Assembly (NCBI GenBank): GCA_036877525.1
Contig: JAZGTH010000014.1
Coordinates: 1,680,001 to 1,744,000, forward strand
From: Chromobotia macracanthus
Lineage: Eukaryota > Chordata > Actinopteri > Cypriniformes > Botiidae
Length of the DNA stretch: 64,000 bases
Direction: 5' to 3'
The notes below the pieces were generated by a model, which saw only the letters and a list, made by a program, of their open reading frames with translations, had not been told where the DNA came from and searched no databases. The position numbers and the translations under genes were made by a program. Positions 12,801-26,100 of the stretch are shown piece after piece; the first letter of the stretch is position 1; every line of letters begins with the position of its first letter.

Positions 12801-15800
12801 ATTTAAGATGGTTTCAAATTATGACAGAAATATCAGTAATAATCCTGAACAAAGTTTTTTGGACTAGGAACATTTTTCACTTTCCACAAACACCTACGCT
12901 CTTTAAAAAAAGGTTCTTTATAGGTTCCTCACAGCGCTACCAGTTATGGTTCCCCAAACCTTTCAGTCTAAAAGTCTTAAAATAACCATTTCTTTCTTAT
13001 CTTTTCATAGTCTAAAGTTTACATTTTATAAATAAGAAAGGGTTCATATATGTTAAAGGTTCTTTATGGAACCATACAGCCAAAATGAAAGTTGAAATTA
13101 TAATGTAATGGTGTTTGGTTTAAAATAAACAGTACAGTACAGTAATAAATGATAAAATAAACAAAACAATGGAGTCACAAATGAAGACATGCTTTTAAGT
13201 AAAGTGAAAGATGAAGTTGTGGCTTTTTATTAAAATGTGGGATGGGGTTGTAAATATGATTATAACTTATTATGGACACGGGTGTGAAAATGGGACATTT
13301 TCACACACTTCTCTGAAATACCTTTCTGCTGCTCAACTCTTCATGGTCCTGGTGGCTTTCCAGATGGAGCCTGGCATTCCTGTCCAAGGGCAGGGGAGGT
13401 ATGGAGGGGGAAACGGGCTGGTATGATTTAGGAAGTGGAGGACGTGGAGGGCACACCTCCTGTGGCAGGAAGGGAGGAGAGAAACAGAGGAAGAGGGCAA
13501 CAGGGAGAAGGGAAGAAGGAGGGACAGAATCACATGTAAGGAAAAAAGAGAGATGGAGAAGCTGTGCGTCAAGATGACTAGGCCAGGAGGAAAGAATCAT
13601 GGGAAGGCACGGAACCCTCATCACGTTCATTAATAAACAGTGATCTGCACACAGCTATACTGTCAACCAGCAATTGTCCTGTTTACTGTAAATGAAAACC
13701 TTTTTCACCATCAGCTAATCAAGGCTTGGGACACTTCTGTGACCTTAAGTTTAGGGTGAGAAAACAAAATGTGCAGTTCAGTTAGATGCAGATTTACATA
13801 CAGTAAGTATACATACTATAAGCCAGGGTCACCTCTGAAGTGTACTATGAATCACACATGACCAAGCAACCAAGAGTGACTAGAGCTAAAATAAACTAGA
13901 TAATTAAAAACTCTAACCCTTTTAATCGATTCAATTGTGAATCGAGTCTCCTGTATGTTTCAAGTGCAGAGTGCTAGTTATGTGCTGTGCAGAGATAGTG
14001 CCTATGTAGGGTGCCCAAAATAGGTCACTTGTGAGAATCCATGACAGCATGGAGTAACAAGCAAATTGCTTTTGTATCCCACATTTACACTTTCGAACCC
14101 TGCTTATGCTAGTTGTGCTTTATCTTGTTATGAGATTAGTAACATGTGAAATGACATTATCAGAATGACATAATCAAAGCCACATGGCTTTCTTTTAAAT
14201 GAGCCTTTGGAACAAATACAGAGTATAATGAACTACAGTTACACCACAAGCCTGAAGATACTAAGCCAGCTGATTTCATTGACTATACAGTGAAAGCCCT
14301 GACTTATAGGCCTGATTTATTTGATATGAGCAAAGATTAAACAACTAGTACCAACTAGATTGTGTTTGTGTAAGAGTGTGTGTACACAGTGTGTTTGTGT
14401 AAGAGTGTGTTTGTGAAAGAGTGTGTGTGTGTACACAGTGTGTTTGTGTAAGAGTGTGTGTGTGTACAGAGTGTGTTTGTGTAAGAGTGTGTGTGTACAC
14501 AGTGTGTTTGTGTAAGAGTGTGTGTGTACACAGTGTGTTTGTGTAAGAGTGTGTGTGTACACAGTGTGTTTGTGTAAAAGAGTTGTGTACACAGTGTGTT
14601 TGTGGTACAGAGTTTGTGTACACAGTGTGTTTGTGTAAGAGTGTGTGTACACAGTGTGTTTGTGTAAGAGTGTGTGTGTACACGGTGTGTTTGTGTAAGA
14701 GTGTGTGTGTACAGAGTGTGTTTGTGTAAGAGTGTGTGTACACAGTGTGTTTGTGTAAGAGTGTGTGTGTACACGGTGTGTTTGTGTAAGAGTGTGTGTG
14801 TACACAGTGTGTTTGTGGTAGAGAGTTTGTGTACACAGTGTGTTTGTGAAAGAGTGTGTGTGTACAGAGTGTGTTTGTGAAAGAGTGTGTGTGCACAGTG
14901 TGTTTGTTGAAGAGTGTGTGTGTACAGAGTGTGTTTGTGTAAGAGTGTGTGTGTACACAGTGTGTTTGTGTAAGAGTGTGTGTGTACACAGTGTGTTTGT
15001 GAAAGAGTGTGTGTGTACAGAGTGTGTTTGTGTAAGAGTGTGTGTGTACACAGTGTGTTTGTGTAAGAGTGTGTGTGTACAGAGTGTGTTTGTGTAAGAG
15101 TGTGTGTACACAGTGTGTTTGTGTAAGAGTGTGTGTGTACACAGTGTGTTTGTGTAAGAGTGTGTTTGTTGAAGAGTGTGTGTAATACCTCTGTGGCCAG
15201 ATGTTTAGTGGGAGAGATGTGAGATCCAGGTGAGAATGGACTGAGAGGACTTGCCACACTCACTGAACTCATGGGGCTGGCTGGACTGTTTGAGCTGTAA
15301 GACCCCGATGCTCCACTGACTACTGAGAGAAAAAACAAATCAACTTTACTGACACACCACTAAAACACAGAAGTACAGCAGAGGGTGAAATTCTGCAAGT
15401 ACATACTCCAGACAGTGTTTTACAACAATATACAAAATACAAATAATGTACAGTATACAATATAAACACATGATACAAAATAAACACAATATATTTGAAC
15501 AGTTACAAGATTTTTTTTACAGTACAATACAGTATATACACAAATTAAACAGATTCACAAATACAGTACAGAGAGAGAGAGAACAAGAGAAAAAATATGC
15601 CTAAAAATCTGCAGATTTCCAGTTATGCTGGATCGATAATGTCAAAGTATCCTAAAGTTTCTTACGGTAATATTTTACTGTAATATAGTACTGTAATACT
15701 GTCTCTCTCCAGCTCTCTCTCTGACACTTTGAAAGCTGTGTGGGGTCTGTGAGCAGTATGAGGGGGGCACATTCAGTTCTCTGACCTCTGTGCTTGGCTG

Positions 15801-18800
15801 TGTCTGTGCTGCGGGATGATTTGTTTTTGTGTAGCCCTTCCAAAACATCCTGAACCCTCCAAAACTCTTTCTGAATGTGCGTGTGTACCAGCTCACTCTG
15901 AAGAGACGGGAGGAGAGAGCGTTCTGTCAGACAAGCTGTTCCCTGAATCATTAAACACATGCAGTACTAAAGCTGCAGTGTGTAACGACTGACTGTCTAC
16001 CGTCATCTCTGTTTGAAACATAACATTGCAGGTTACTTGCAGAGTTATTATCTTAACTTAGATGACAAATCTCAGCTGTAAGAACAAGATCTTTTAAGAA
16101 CGAGGAGGTCTCGACACACCTGTCTGCCTGCATTCAGCTGCTCCCATAAGTCACTGTGAATACAGTTCACCTCATCCTCCAGAGCAACAAACTCCATCTG
16201 AGTGGTGATCAAAACCTGTGTAGATGAAGAAACATCTGAGATTATGTTCCAAAGCTACTCTTTCACATGTAAAGAGATTCACATCTAAACATGCTTTTCA
16301 ATTCATACAGGATATCATAAAAAAACAATCATCTTAAGTTATTTATGTCACAGTAAATGAAGCGTGATTGGTCGTCTTACACTGGAGGCCTGAGACAGCT
16401 GTCCTCTGATGTTGATCAGTTTGTTTTGTAGACTTTCCTTCTTCAGCTGAAGTTTCTCCAGCACCAGTGGCTGGTTTCTGTACAGCTCCATCTCCTGATG
16501 TGTGGCCAACAGCACCCCCTCTAGACTGTCCTGGAAATTCAGAAAACATTCAGTCAGTATTCAGGTAGTATACGTTTATTTAAAGCTGAAATCCCTTTAT
16601 TTTTATATGAAGCTGCAACCTTTTCCATTCTCAATCGATGAACTACAGCCTCCTGTTCTTTCAGCACTCGATTCTGTTCACACAGACGATCAAGAAGTTT
16701 CTGAACAGAAAAAAAACATGTCACTAATCTGTTGCTAAAAGTGATTTTTTTACATGTTACAAATAATGTCATTGAAGAGTAAAATGACTCACATTCGTCT
16801 CAGTCTCATTAAGCTGCAGTGTGGGATGTACGTCACCATAAACATCGCGGAATGGAGGCGTCTACAAACAGTGCAGGAGAAATACAGCCACAGCATCAGT
16901 GAAATTAAGTGTTTTGGTTTATAGACCGCCAACTTCTGGATATTTAACACTGGATATTAAACATTTCCAAAATTAATAATAACAAAAAACTTCCAAAACG
17001 TTCTCATAAAGACCCAATGAAATCACTTTACAGAGGCAGGGTGTGTTTGTTTCGTAGTTACTAGTCAAACAGGAGGTCTGGGCCATAAACCTTTTTTTAA
17101 CTTTTTAACTAGTCAGGTAAGTCACTATTATTTTTGTTCTATATTTCCAGAAGAAAGAGACTACAGAACATTATAAATGTGCTTTACACTAGCACAACGT
17201 TCACAGAGACTAAAAGCCGCAAAACTCACATTTTGAATTCATTGAGTCTCTAAGCAAACAAAAACTCATGAGTCGCTGCATGAAGATGTGCTGTTTGCAA
17301 AAGCCATTCCTAAATTCTGTGTGCAGGATTAGCCTCACTGTGCCACGGCTATACAGTGAAAAATGGCTTTGTGCTTTGTGGTATGAGATGAGTGGATAAG
17401 ACACAAGCACAGATGATAACAGTGAGACATGCAATACACAACAATCACAATATGAAAGATGTGATACCAAGATAGGCAAACAAGGACTTCTGACAAAAAA
17501 GAAAGTCTTCAACCAATAAAAACCAAAGAGAAACTGAATATTGTGACTCCAACAGCTTAACTAAATAACTTAACTTAAAACTATAACTAAAGCACCATAG
17601 AAACATCCAACATGCCACATACACTGTGAATCACACAGAGAGTCAGGCTGTTATAGCATCAGAAAGTCCTGATTAAGTCGAGTTGTGCAACAAAAAGGCT
17701 GAACTGAGGTCAGGGTTCAAGTAACACCTATATTACACCAGCCTGCCTCTCCAAAACACTTGTGTCTTTCTTACTTGTGGAAATAGCTTTATTTGAGGAG
17801 AGGAACGATCAACCCTTCTGGTTACCATGCCGATTAGGTGACCACTCTCTGTCATCTAGAGCAAAACACACCATCATTCACTTGTCGAACACCTGGCTGT
17901 ACCTCTGATTCTAAATATAAGAGCTCTGTTCAAAAACCTAGTGAGCCACCATGCTGTCTACTGTCTTTGTAGGCAGCTGTTTTTATAGGCAATCTTAATT
18001 AGAAAACGTTAGCCAGCATTCTGAAAATGTTCCCTGTTGGAAAATAAGCTGGAAATCAGCTGTCAGGTTAGACACTTATTAGCCGTCATGGGTGAAGCTC
18101 CTACCTGCTGATCTAGATACTTCAGGTTCCTCTGGAGTTGCAGGTCTAAAATCTCTTCCTGAGGTGAGCAGTGACGCGTCAGCAAAGTCCAGCAGCAGGA
18201 AACAGCAACAGAGACAAAGACAGAGACAACATGACAGAGACCGAAACACAGAAACACGTGCTGATTGTGGCATTGATTATCACAGTGAAACGTACGTAAG
18301 AACATTCATACACATGCACAGACAAACTTCACCCTCTCAATCACTCAATAGCCACCACAGTGCACTTGATCTGTGATACACACAAATTAGCAGCATCACG
18401 TGATTTTTTTATTCTTAGCTGATGAGGCTGCAATTGGTTTGTGTTTAGATAAAAACATGCTTTTTGTTTAAAAAACAAATGTTTAAAAGCTTGGACGTAC
18501 CATTTTGCTGTGGAGAGAGGGGGATGCCGGGTAACTGTGATGGTACATTTCATGGCTATATGAGCGGTGATCTCCAAGAAAATCATACTGAAAAAGAATC
18601 AATTATGGTAATTTAGTCCACGCCCACAGTCTGCTCACTGACCGTCTGATCGTGTAAAACACTGATTCAATTCTCCAGTTGAAACCTTGATGAACAAAAA
18701 AGGGCTTTTTTTAAAAAAAAAATGACCTACCCTGTCTTCAGATTTTGATGGTCTGACTAGTGCTGTCTCTTTGTGTGTTTGGTAACTGACAGATGTTTAC

Positions 18801-20144
18801 CTTAGGTGAGCTGAATGATCTACGCAGTCCGTAAGCTGAGGGGTCAGCATATACTCCCTCCTCTCTGAACTGTCCGGGCACCAGATCAAACCTGGCGCTG
18901 GGCGATCGGGCGGGCGAGACAAAGCTGTGTGGAGAATAACGCCCTCCAGAAGAGGAAGAGTGCAAGCGAGGAACGGACCGTGACCGCGGCTGAATGGAAA
19001 GGCGTCGCATGGAGTTCTGCGCTGAATCCAGCTGCTGGTAATATGCAGGGTGAGTCCCCTGGGGCTCCATCATCCACTGAGGGTCTCGAGGTTGCCCATA
19101 CAGGAGTCCGTCTCGCAGTGACCGTCTTCTCTCCTCCACAGTCCAGCGAAGGGATGGCCGATCGTACACGGCCGACATGGAGCAGATGCTCTTGGGGCGA
19201 ACACTGGCCGGGTTGAGCCGGTATTCCTCTACAAATGGAGGCCTGCCGTACACACCACAGTAATCTGGTAATATACCGCGGTTTACTGTGGAATACCTGG
19301 ATGGACTAAGAGAGAAGACATACAAAAACTGAAGCTATGATTGAAGTCTATTCTCTCACTGCTAAAGTCAGAGTCTTTTCTATTAAATATAAGTGGACAA
19401 AGAAGTGTCCTGTAGCTCAACTAGTACAGCATTTTGTTGTGCATTAATGTACATTATACTGAAGCCACAACCGACCACTACTGTTCAATTTTACACCGTA
19501 AAAATTTACAATCTGTAACAAACATATGTAAACAAACAGTTTAAAACGGAGGAATGCAGTACAAGGCCTTTTTTGCTCACACATTTGAAAAAGCAGACGT
19601 ATTGTTCTCATTTTCAGTGGTATTTTTGGCACAAGCCCTGATTCCTTTCTGACTGCTGATATTCAGTCTATACAGTTTTGTTTCTCTCACCTGCGGCCAT
19701 CGTCCGGTGGCACCACGGGTCTGCGCTGGCTGACCCACTGCTGCAGCTGGCTCATGGAGCTCTGTCTCTGGGCGAGGGTCTCTGGAGCCGTTCTGGGCAT
19801 GAAACCTCTCCGCATCACCACGTTCTCTTCCGGTGGCTCTTGCACGTCCCTCACGTTCTCCTGAGACTGATATTTTGAACCATTTGAAGGAACACAGTTA
19901 CCCCATCCATTGGGTTGATGAGCTGCCATGCCCCCTTTCTCCCCCGTCCTGACCTCTATATATGCGGTCACAGGGGGGGTAGGCGTGATGTCTCTGGTCT
20001 TTAGCCCATAGAGCTCATGTTTGACAGGTTCACAAGGGTCTGGCCGCTGGCTGTTGTTCTCTGTGTCAGAACTGGGTTCCAGTCTTTTGGCCACCATGTT
20101 GTTTTGGTCAGCTGCAGGAGTGGGCTCGGATTTATCTCTGCAGG

Positions 20145-20193
<49 letters not shown>

Positions 20194-23100
20194 AAGAAAG
20201 AAAAAAAGATGAAAGATACAGCAATGCTGGGTGATCAAAAACTTTCATTTTTTATTACACTGCATGCACATATATGTGTGTGCCTTTGTGTGTGTATTTC
20301 TCTGTGTGTGTGTGTGTCTGTCTCTCTGTATGTATGTGTGTGTGTGTCTCTCTGCGTGTATATGTGTGTGTACCTGGAAGTTGTCTGCTCTTGGACCCGA
20401 GCAGCCTCACTCATGGCTTGGATCCACTCTTCCTGCTCTTTACGGCTGTCTGCACTGAAGTAGTATGTTCGCGTGCCTGCGTGCTCTACCTGCAAACAGA
20501 ATGTAATACTGCCTTTTAAATCTTCACTCTCCTCTCTCTCCTCTTCCTCTTCATCCCTCCAAACCTGCAACAGAAGAAGAGAGAAACATTGCTGAATCAT
20601 CCTGCAGTCACTCCCGTTATGCAAGAACGTACAGGAAAAACAGAGCATGCAAAACAATATAGCACATGCAAAAATTCATTCAAGTTACAGCTGTTACACA
20701 TAACACTGTATGCATGAAAGATATCCCAGCTAACAATTATAGGTTGTAAGAATGTTTCCATAATGCTTCCATTAGGCAACACCATGTGAGTCTGATCTTG
20801 TTAACTGGAGTCATGCAGTTACAGACGCTAAAATGAGTGCTCTGAATTACCTACTAACAAGGGCTCATCTGCACACTGGAGGTCCACTTACTGGGGAATC
20901 CTCGGGGACGTGGGATTATTGGGAACAGAGGAGAAAAACTACATGAATATGACTAGGTCAGACATGAAGGTCAACTCTAGGATTGGACTCTAACCTAACC
21001 GGTTAGATGTATAGAGCTAGATGTGGTTAACATCAGGTTTGGTGAGTTATATTTATGACGTATAGGATAAGAGGATAACAGTGAGTATCAGTGTGGCTTT
21101 GATTTGTTATAAAGTATTTCAAATGCAACACATCAGTCATTATACATGTGTAATGCACACAGACAGTCAAAGTAAATCTGTGATACATGAAAGAAGAGAC
21201 TGACTACAAACACTTGTCCAAAACACTGCAGCTTGAAACTTGTCCACATGGGGGCAACACAGAATAATGCAAAGTTCATTGACAAAGCATCAAACACACA
21301 ATAACAGTAACATGTATGAGTTTCTGTAGACCGCCAATTAATACACAGCAACACAGTATGTTAATGATCTAATGATAATGTTATGATGTGTGTTATGAAA
21401 CACATCTGCTGCGTGTAGTTCAGATATTACCCAGAATGCACCATGTCTAATTTAATACAGTCTCACATGCAGGCCAAGCAAAAACATAAGTATAAAAAGT
21501 CATCACAACAAAGCTCCATGGAAAAGTTTTCCCATGAAATCAGACAGCTCAAATTAAAGATCCGTGGGCTCACACTCACCACCTCACCACCTGCAATCAT
21601 GATGAAAATATATATCTGACATGATGTGTGCCTTCACAAACATATGAAAGACGCAAAGTCCACTGCGTGTGAGTGTGAATGTGAGTGTGAATGTGTGTGT
21701 GTGTGCCGTATCAGTGGGTTTTGTGGTTTGAAGGCAGTCTGTTAATCTGATGAATTCAAAACACTTCACAATCACTTTCTTCACAGGAATCACAGGTTGG
21801 CTGTGCTGCCCTGACACTGAATATCATGTTTACCTGTTCCTGCTACAGTCACAACAGCACACTGTACCCAAACAACACAAACGTCACCAACCTTAAAGGC
21901 AAACCTGCGGCTCATGTTGTCTGACGGCTGGACTGGTCCAATCTTGAAGCTCAGTAGAGGAAGACTGCCTAAGACACCTTCTTCTCTCTCATCTGAACCC
22001 AAGAAACACAAGAAAACATTACTGACAAAGAAATGAGAAAACTAACAACATCCAACAAGAAAAGCTCAATATCATCCAACCTTGGTTTTAAAAGCTGATC
22101 ATTTAAGTGTGCGATTTGGTGATATCCTGTTTTAGATCAGAAAAGTAAATTTTTCTTGTGCTGGTGGTGATGATGTACATCAGTAATGAAAATCCAAGTC
22201 ATAGGTAAACAGGTAGGCAAATCTCATAATAAATGTCCATGTTATACCAGCGCAACGTGTAATGACACACATTAAAATTGTAGCGCGACCAGACGCTGCG
22301 AATCAACCGGGATTCGGTGATCAAGTCTCTGCTGTCAGGGAAAATGCAGTTCCTTTAACTGTGGAACATTTCTGTTCCACAGAAGGTCCTTTGTAGTGAA
22401 AAAGGTTCTTTAGAACCTGTAAGGTAAGAAAGAAATGGTTCTTTCAAGAACCTTTGACTGAATGGTTCTTTGGGGAAGCAAATATGGTTCCTCTATGGTA
22501 TGAATGTAAAGAACCTTTATTTTTAAGAATGTATGGCAGTTACAGCCCTGTTTACAGCTCTCGCTCTCTCTTATGGCACAAAAACAGAAGGTTTTTTCTT
22601 TGTGGAAATAAAAACAGCGTTTAACTCTTTTTATTCTACCCACATAAACTGCAAAACACGCATATCCCCATGACATGAATTGAAGTGTTATTTTAAAGAT
22701 TAAACTGGTTATGATTGAAATACATCACACAATCACACAACTTCTGCGCTCTGGGTAACTCAGTGGAGTGTTAAACAAATCCACCAGCCCTGCGCTTCCG
22801 GATAAAGTTAACATTTACATACTTAACTGAGAAACTGACCTTTATAGTAGAAGAGACATCTGTCTGTTAGCACAAACCAGCGCTTATTCCACTGTTTCAC
22901 TCCACTGCTTGCCTGCATCCCAAAACACAAGAAAACCAGAAAGGGGTTGCAGTTGCATTGCAATTATGTTAATATGACGTTATTTAAACAGATTACAGAG
23001 TAATGTCTTTGGGCTTTGTGTGTGAGTTTTTGTGTGTGGTTTAAGGGTGAGTAACAGCACCTGTTTGTGCAGCCAGCCCTGTCGGGTCACTTCTGCATTG

Positions 23101-26100
23101 GGGTTGCGACGCATTGAGTTGGATCGCTTACCGAATGTGGCAGCTCTTCTGGGCGTGCGTGTGCCCTGCTGGGGAAAGTAATGTTTATATAATAGCATCA
23201 CCAGTAAACACACTTTCTGGGTAATGAATGATAATGGGAATAAATTAGAGAGAGTAGACTTCCAAAACAGCTAAACAATGAGATGATGCTTGTGGATGCA
23301 GCTGCTGTACTGACCCGTGTGTAGCTCTGGGGGTCCAAGGGCGTCTTTGAAACCGTATTGAGATTGTTACCATTGCTACTGGTTTCCCTGGATTTGTTTG
23401 AGGGCCCTCTGCCACTCGCCTTGCCGTTCATTTCTGAACCGGAGCTCCTGCGAGTACACACACAATGGGCCATCCTGCATTTAATGCACCAATGCAGAAA
23501 AATCACTTTCAATCTAATACACTGAACAACTGTGCTGGGGAAAAACGGCAAGATTATGGGATGGGAACTCACAGGCACACAGTGACCAGCTATTTTTATT
23601 CCCAACTGGCACAAGTGCATGGCCGCACCCCTGAGACTGCAGTTTTAAAACATGCAATGGTTCGCAAAGAATGCAGTTGGAATTGCAAGCCCACTGGACA
23701 ATAAAGACAGAGAGACAGCTGTGGTGGATGCAGGTCAATCGAATTGATCTTACTGGGTATCCCAGGCCTCTCCAAACAACCTTCAATCCACGTACAAGAA
23801 AGACAGTTGAATTTACAACTAATTCCCAAGCGGGCCGCGTGACTAAATCTTTGAAGGCACACTACACTCAGCGGTCATGTTTTATAGCCATACACAAGTC
23901 ATTAACAGTCTCTGAAGCAAAAATAAACAAATAAATTACACATATGTAACACATATGGACTAGAGTATGCACACACATAAACGCACACACTCATTGGTGT
24001 GTAGAAAGTGGGCAAACACACAACAGTAGCACTTACTACATTAGGGCATGACACACAAGAAACATCCTGGTGCTAATTATCCAGGTGTTATTTAACCCAG
24101 GCTAAAACAGCAGCTGTGTTCCGGTGGCTATTTGCATTGTAGTAGGAAATGGATAAAATGAACCTGTGAAAAGATCTCTGCTATAAAGACATTAGTCCTT
24201 TCTTAACGTATGACTGAATGAATCGACTCTCAACTCAGTGTTGCATTGATCCAGTAAACTGCAGAATCTTGGGAGAGGTAAGAGGCATTCTCTGTTCATG
24301 AGAATAATGTTACTAAATTTCTAAGATATCTGATTTCATCTCAGTCTATTTAATGAAACACTCTCTCTGTAATTTGACAGTTTGTATATTCGTGTTTTAG
24401 CAAATGAATAGCAATTATGACGCTATACAAAACTCTCATAAATCGGGGCTTGTCTGAGAAAATCTGTTGCTTTTCTGTGCCAGCAGTTTCTTTAGTACAG
24501 GGTCTGTAAATAAACATGCTGCGTATGCTGGTTATTTCTGTACAGTATTTAGTACTTCTATCCAGTATCTGACAGTGTACAGAAAATATTCAACTGTTCA
24601 AGGATCTGTCTGTTGCTCACAAACTGGTCACCCATTTTAACTAGGTAAACCATTTTAAACCTGAGCAGCATAGACCATATTTGTCTTATGACTTTACTGT
24701 GTTATGGACAATGAAAACAATGAATAACCTGTTAACAGTCACCCCCATCCACCCAAAAATAAATCACATACCTGGACAAAAAGTAAAGCAGAATAAAGCA
24801 GAAAACACTCACAGAGAGAGTTTCTGGATCTGTCTGTTCTCTTCCAGACCGGTCTGGATAACTTGCTGTTGTCCACTCAGTCCATTTAGGTCATTTTGAC
24901 TGTAAAAAGATAAAGAAGCAAAGTACTTGAGACTTTCAGCTCACTAACAAATCAGCCACAACAATCTCTGAATCCTTCAAACACTGTATCTGGTAGAAGA
25001 TCATTTCAAATATGGCTTTCTGTTGGTTTAAGATTCACCAACTCTTTTGGGTGGCTTCAAAGCAATCTTGGCACAGGCACAGCCCTGATGTATTAATAAT
25101 TCAACATTACAGTTGAATTATTAACATCATGTCTGATCAATACACATCATGTCTGATCAATACACATCATGTCTGATCAATACACATCATGTCTGATCAA
25201 TACACAGCCATGTTCTTTGTAAGCTCATGTGAGACAAGTGCTGTGAAAATGAATGTCTGTCAGCGCTTGTGAGAGAGAGAGTTTGAGCTCACTATCAAAA
25301 TATCTGGATGAAACAAGAAGAGAGAGATGAATATCGTGCCAAAGTATATACACAGTCAGTGTGTGTTCAGAAAAGACATCAGTTCATATAAAACAGCAGT
25401 CTGAGATCTACTTCCTGTCACATCTCATTTTTCCTGAGACAAATTTATTTTATTATTTTCAACTGAATACAGTAGCAGAACTCAAGAGGAGCACAAAAGT
25501 TCATTCCTGTGATTCTTGGCATCACCCACTTAAGTTTAATACATGCAGAACTTAAAGTCTATGCAGTTTTTGTCCAGTATACGCAGACACACAACACACA
25601 CAGAAACTGATAGGACAAGCAACATGGGCCAAGAACCACTCACATCTTCAGAATGTCCAGTTTTTTAGACATTGTATTAACGTTATTACTTGGGTTAAAG
25701 AACAATTAAAACATTCCACTAACAACTTAGGTTTTTTGATGTATATGATATATATATATAAAAACATTCTACTAATGTTACTTCAAGGATATCAATGTTC
25801 TGAGAACATGCCCTGTTAGCTGGGACACTAGAGGAAAGACATTTAGACAAATCTAGAGCAACAACCCACAGCACTGAATCAGGCTGGGATGCGTGTGCCC
25901 ACATGTGCACACTGTGAGATGTTCTCAAAGCGTCCTGCGACTGAGCGCTCGCTCATGCATTACCTATAAAACTATATAGAGGCAGAAGACGTCCGTCTCC
26001 TCATAACTGCTGCCTATCATCACTATTCAACAACTCAGTGAGTTATTAGCAAACGCACTAATGATTTCTAAACAGCCTGACAGCACAATCACACATTTAG

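Larger units (their letters stand above)
20374..23168 (-). other. plekha6: plekha6 exons encoding the PH domain
   Basis: Four exons (23168-23061, 22912-22840, 21992-21892, 20489-20374) spell one pleckstrin homology domain. It starts at NPNAEVTRQGWLHKQ, continues with the basic beta-strand words VKQWNKRWFVLTDRCLFYYK and LLSFKIGPVQPSDN, and ends with the C-terminal helix EEQEEWIQAMSEAARVQ, which holds the nearly invariant PH tryptophan. The lysine/arginine-rich strand suggests phosphoinositide binding, as known for PLEKHA proteins. The preceding basic linker RTPRRAATFGKRSNS is also conserved with human PLEKHA6. Confidence 0.93.

Noticed and set aside
14317..15338. Minus-strand open frames of 264-327 codons (HTHTLLHKHTVY type)
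   Set aside because: They are translations of the GT/AC-rich minisatellite, open in all three minus-strand frames because the unit has no stop. Only the first part of one of them (15322-15189) is a true plekha6 exon.
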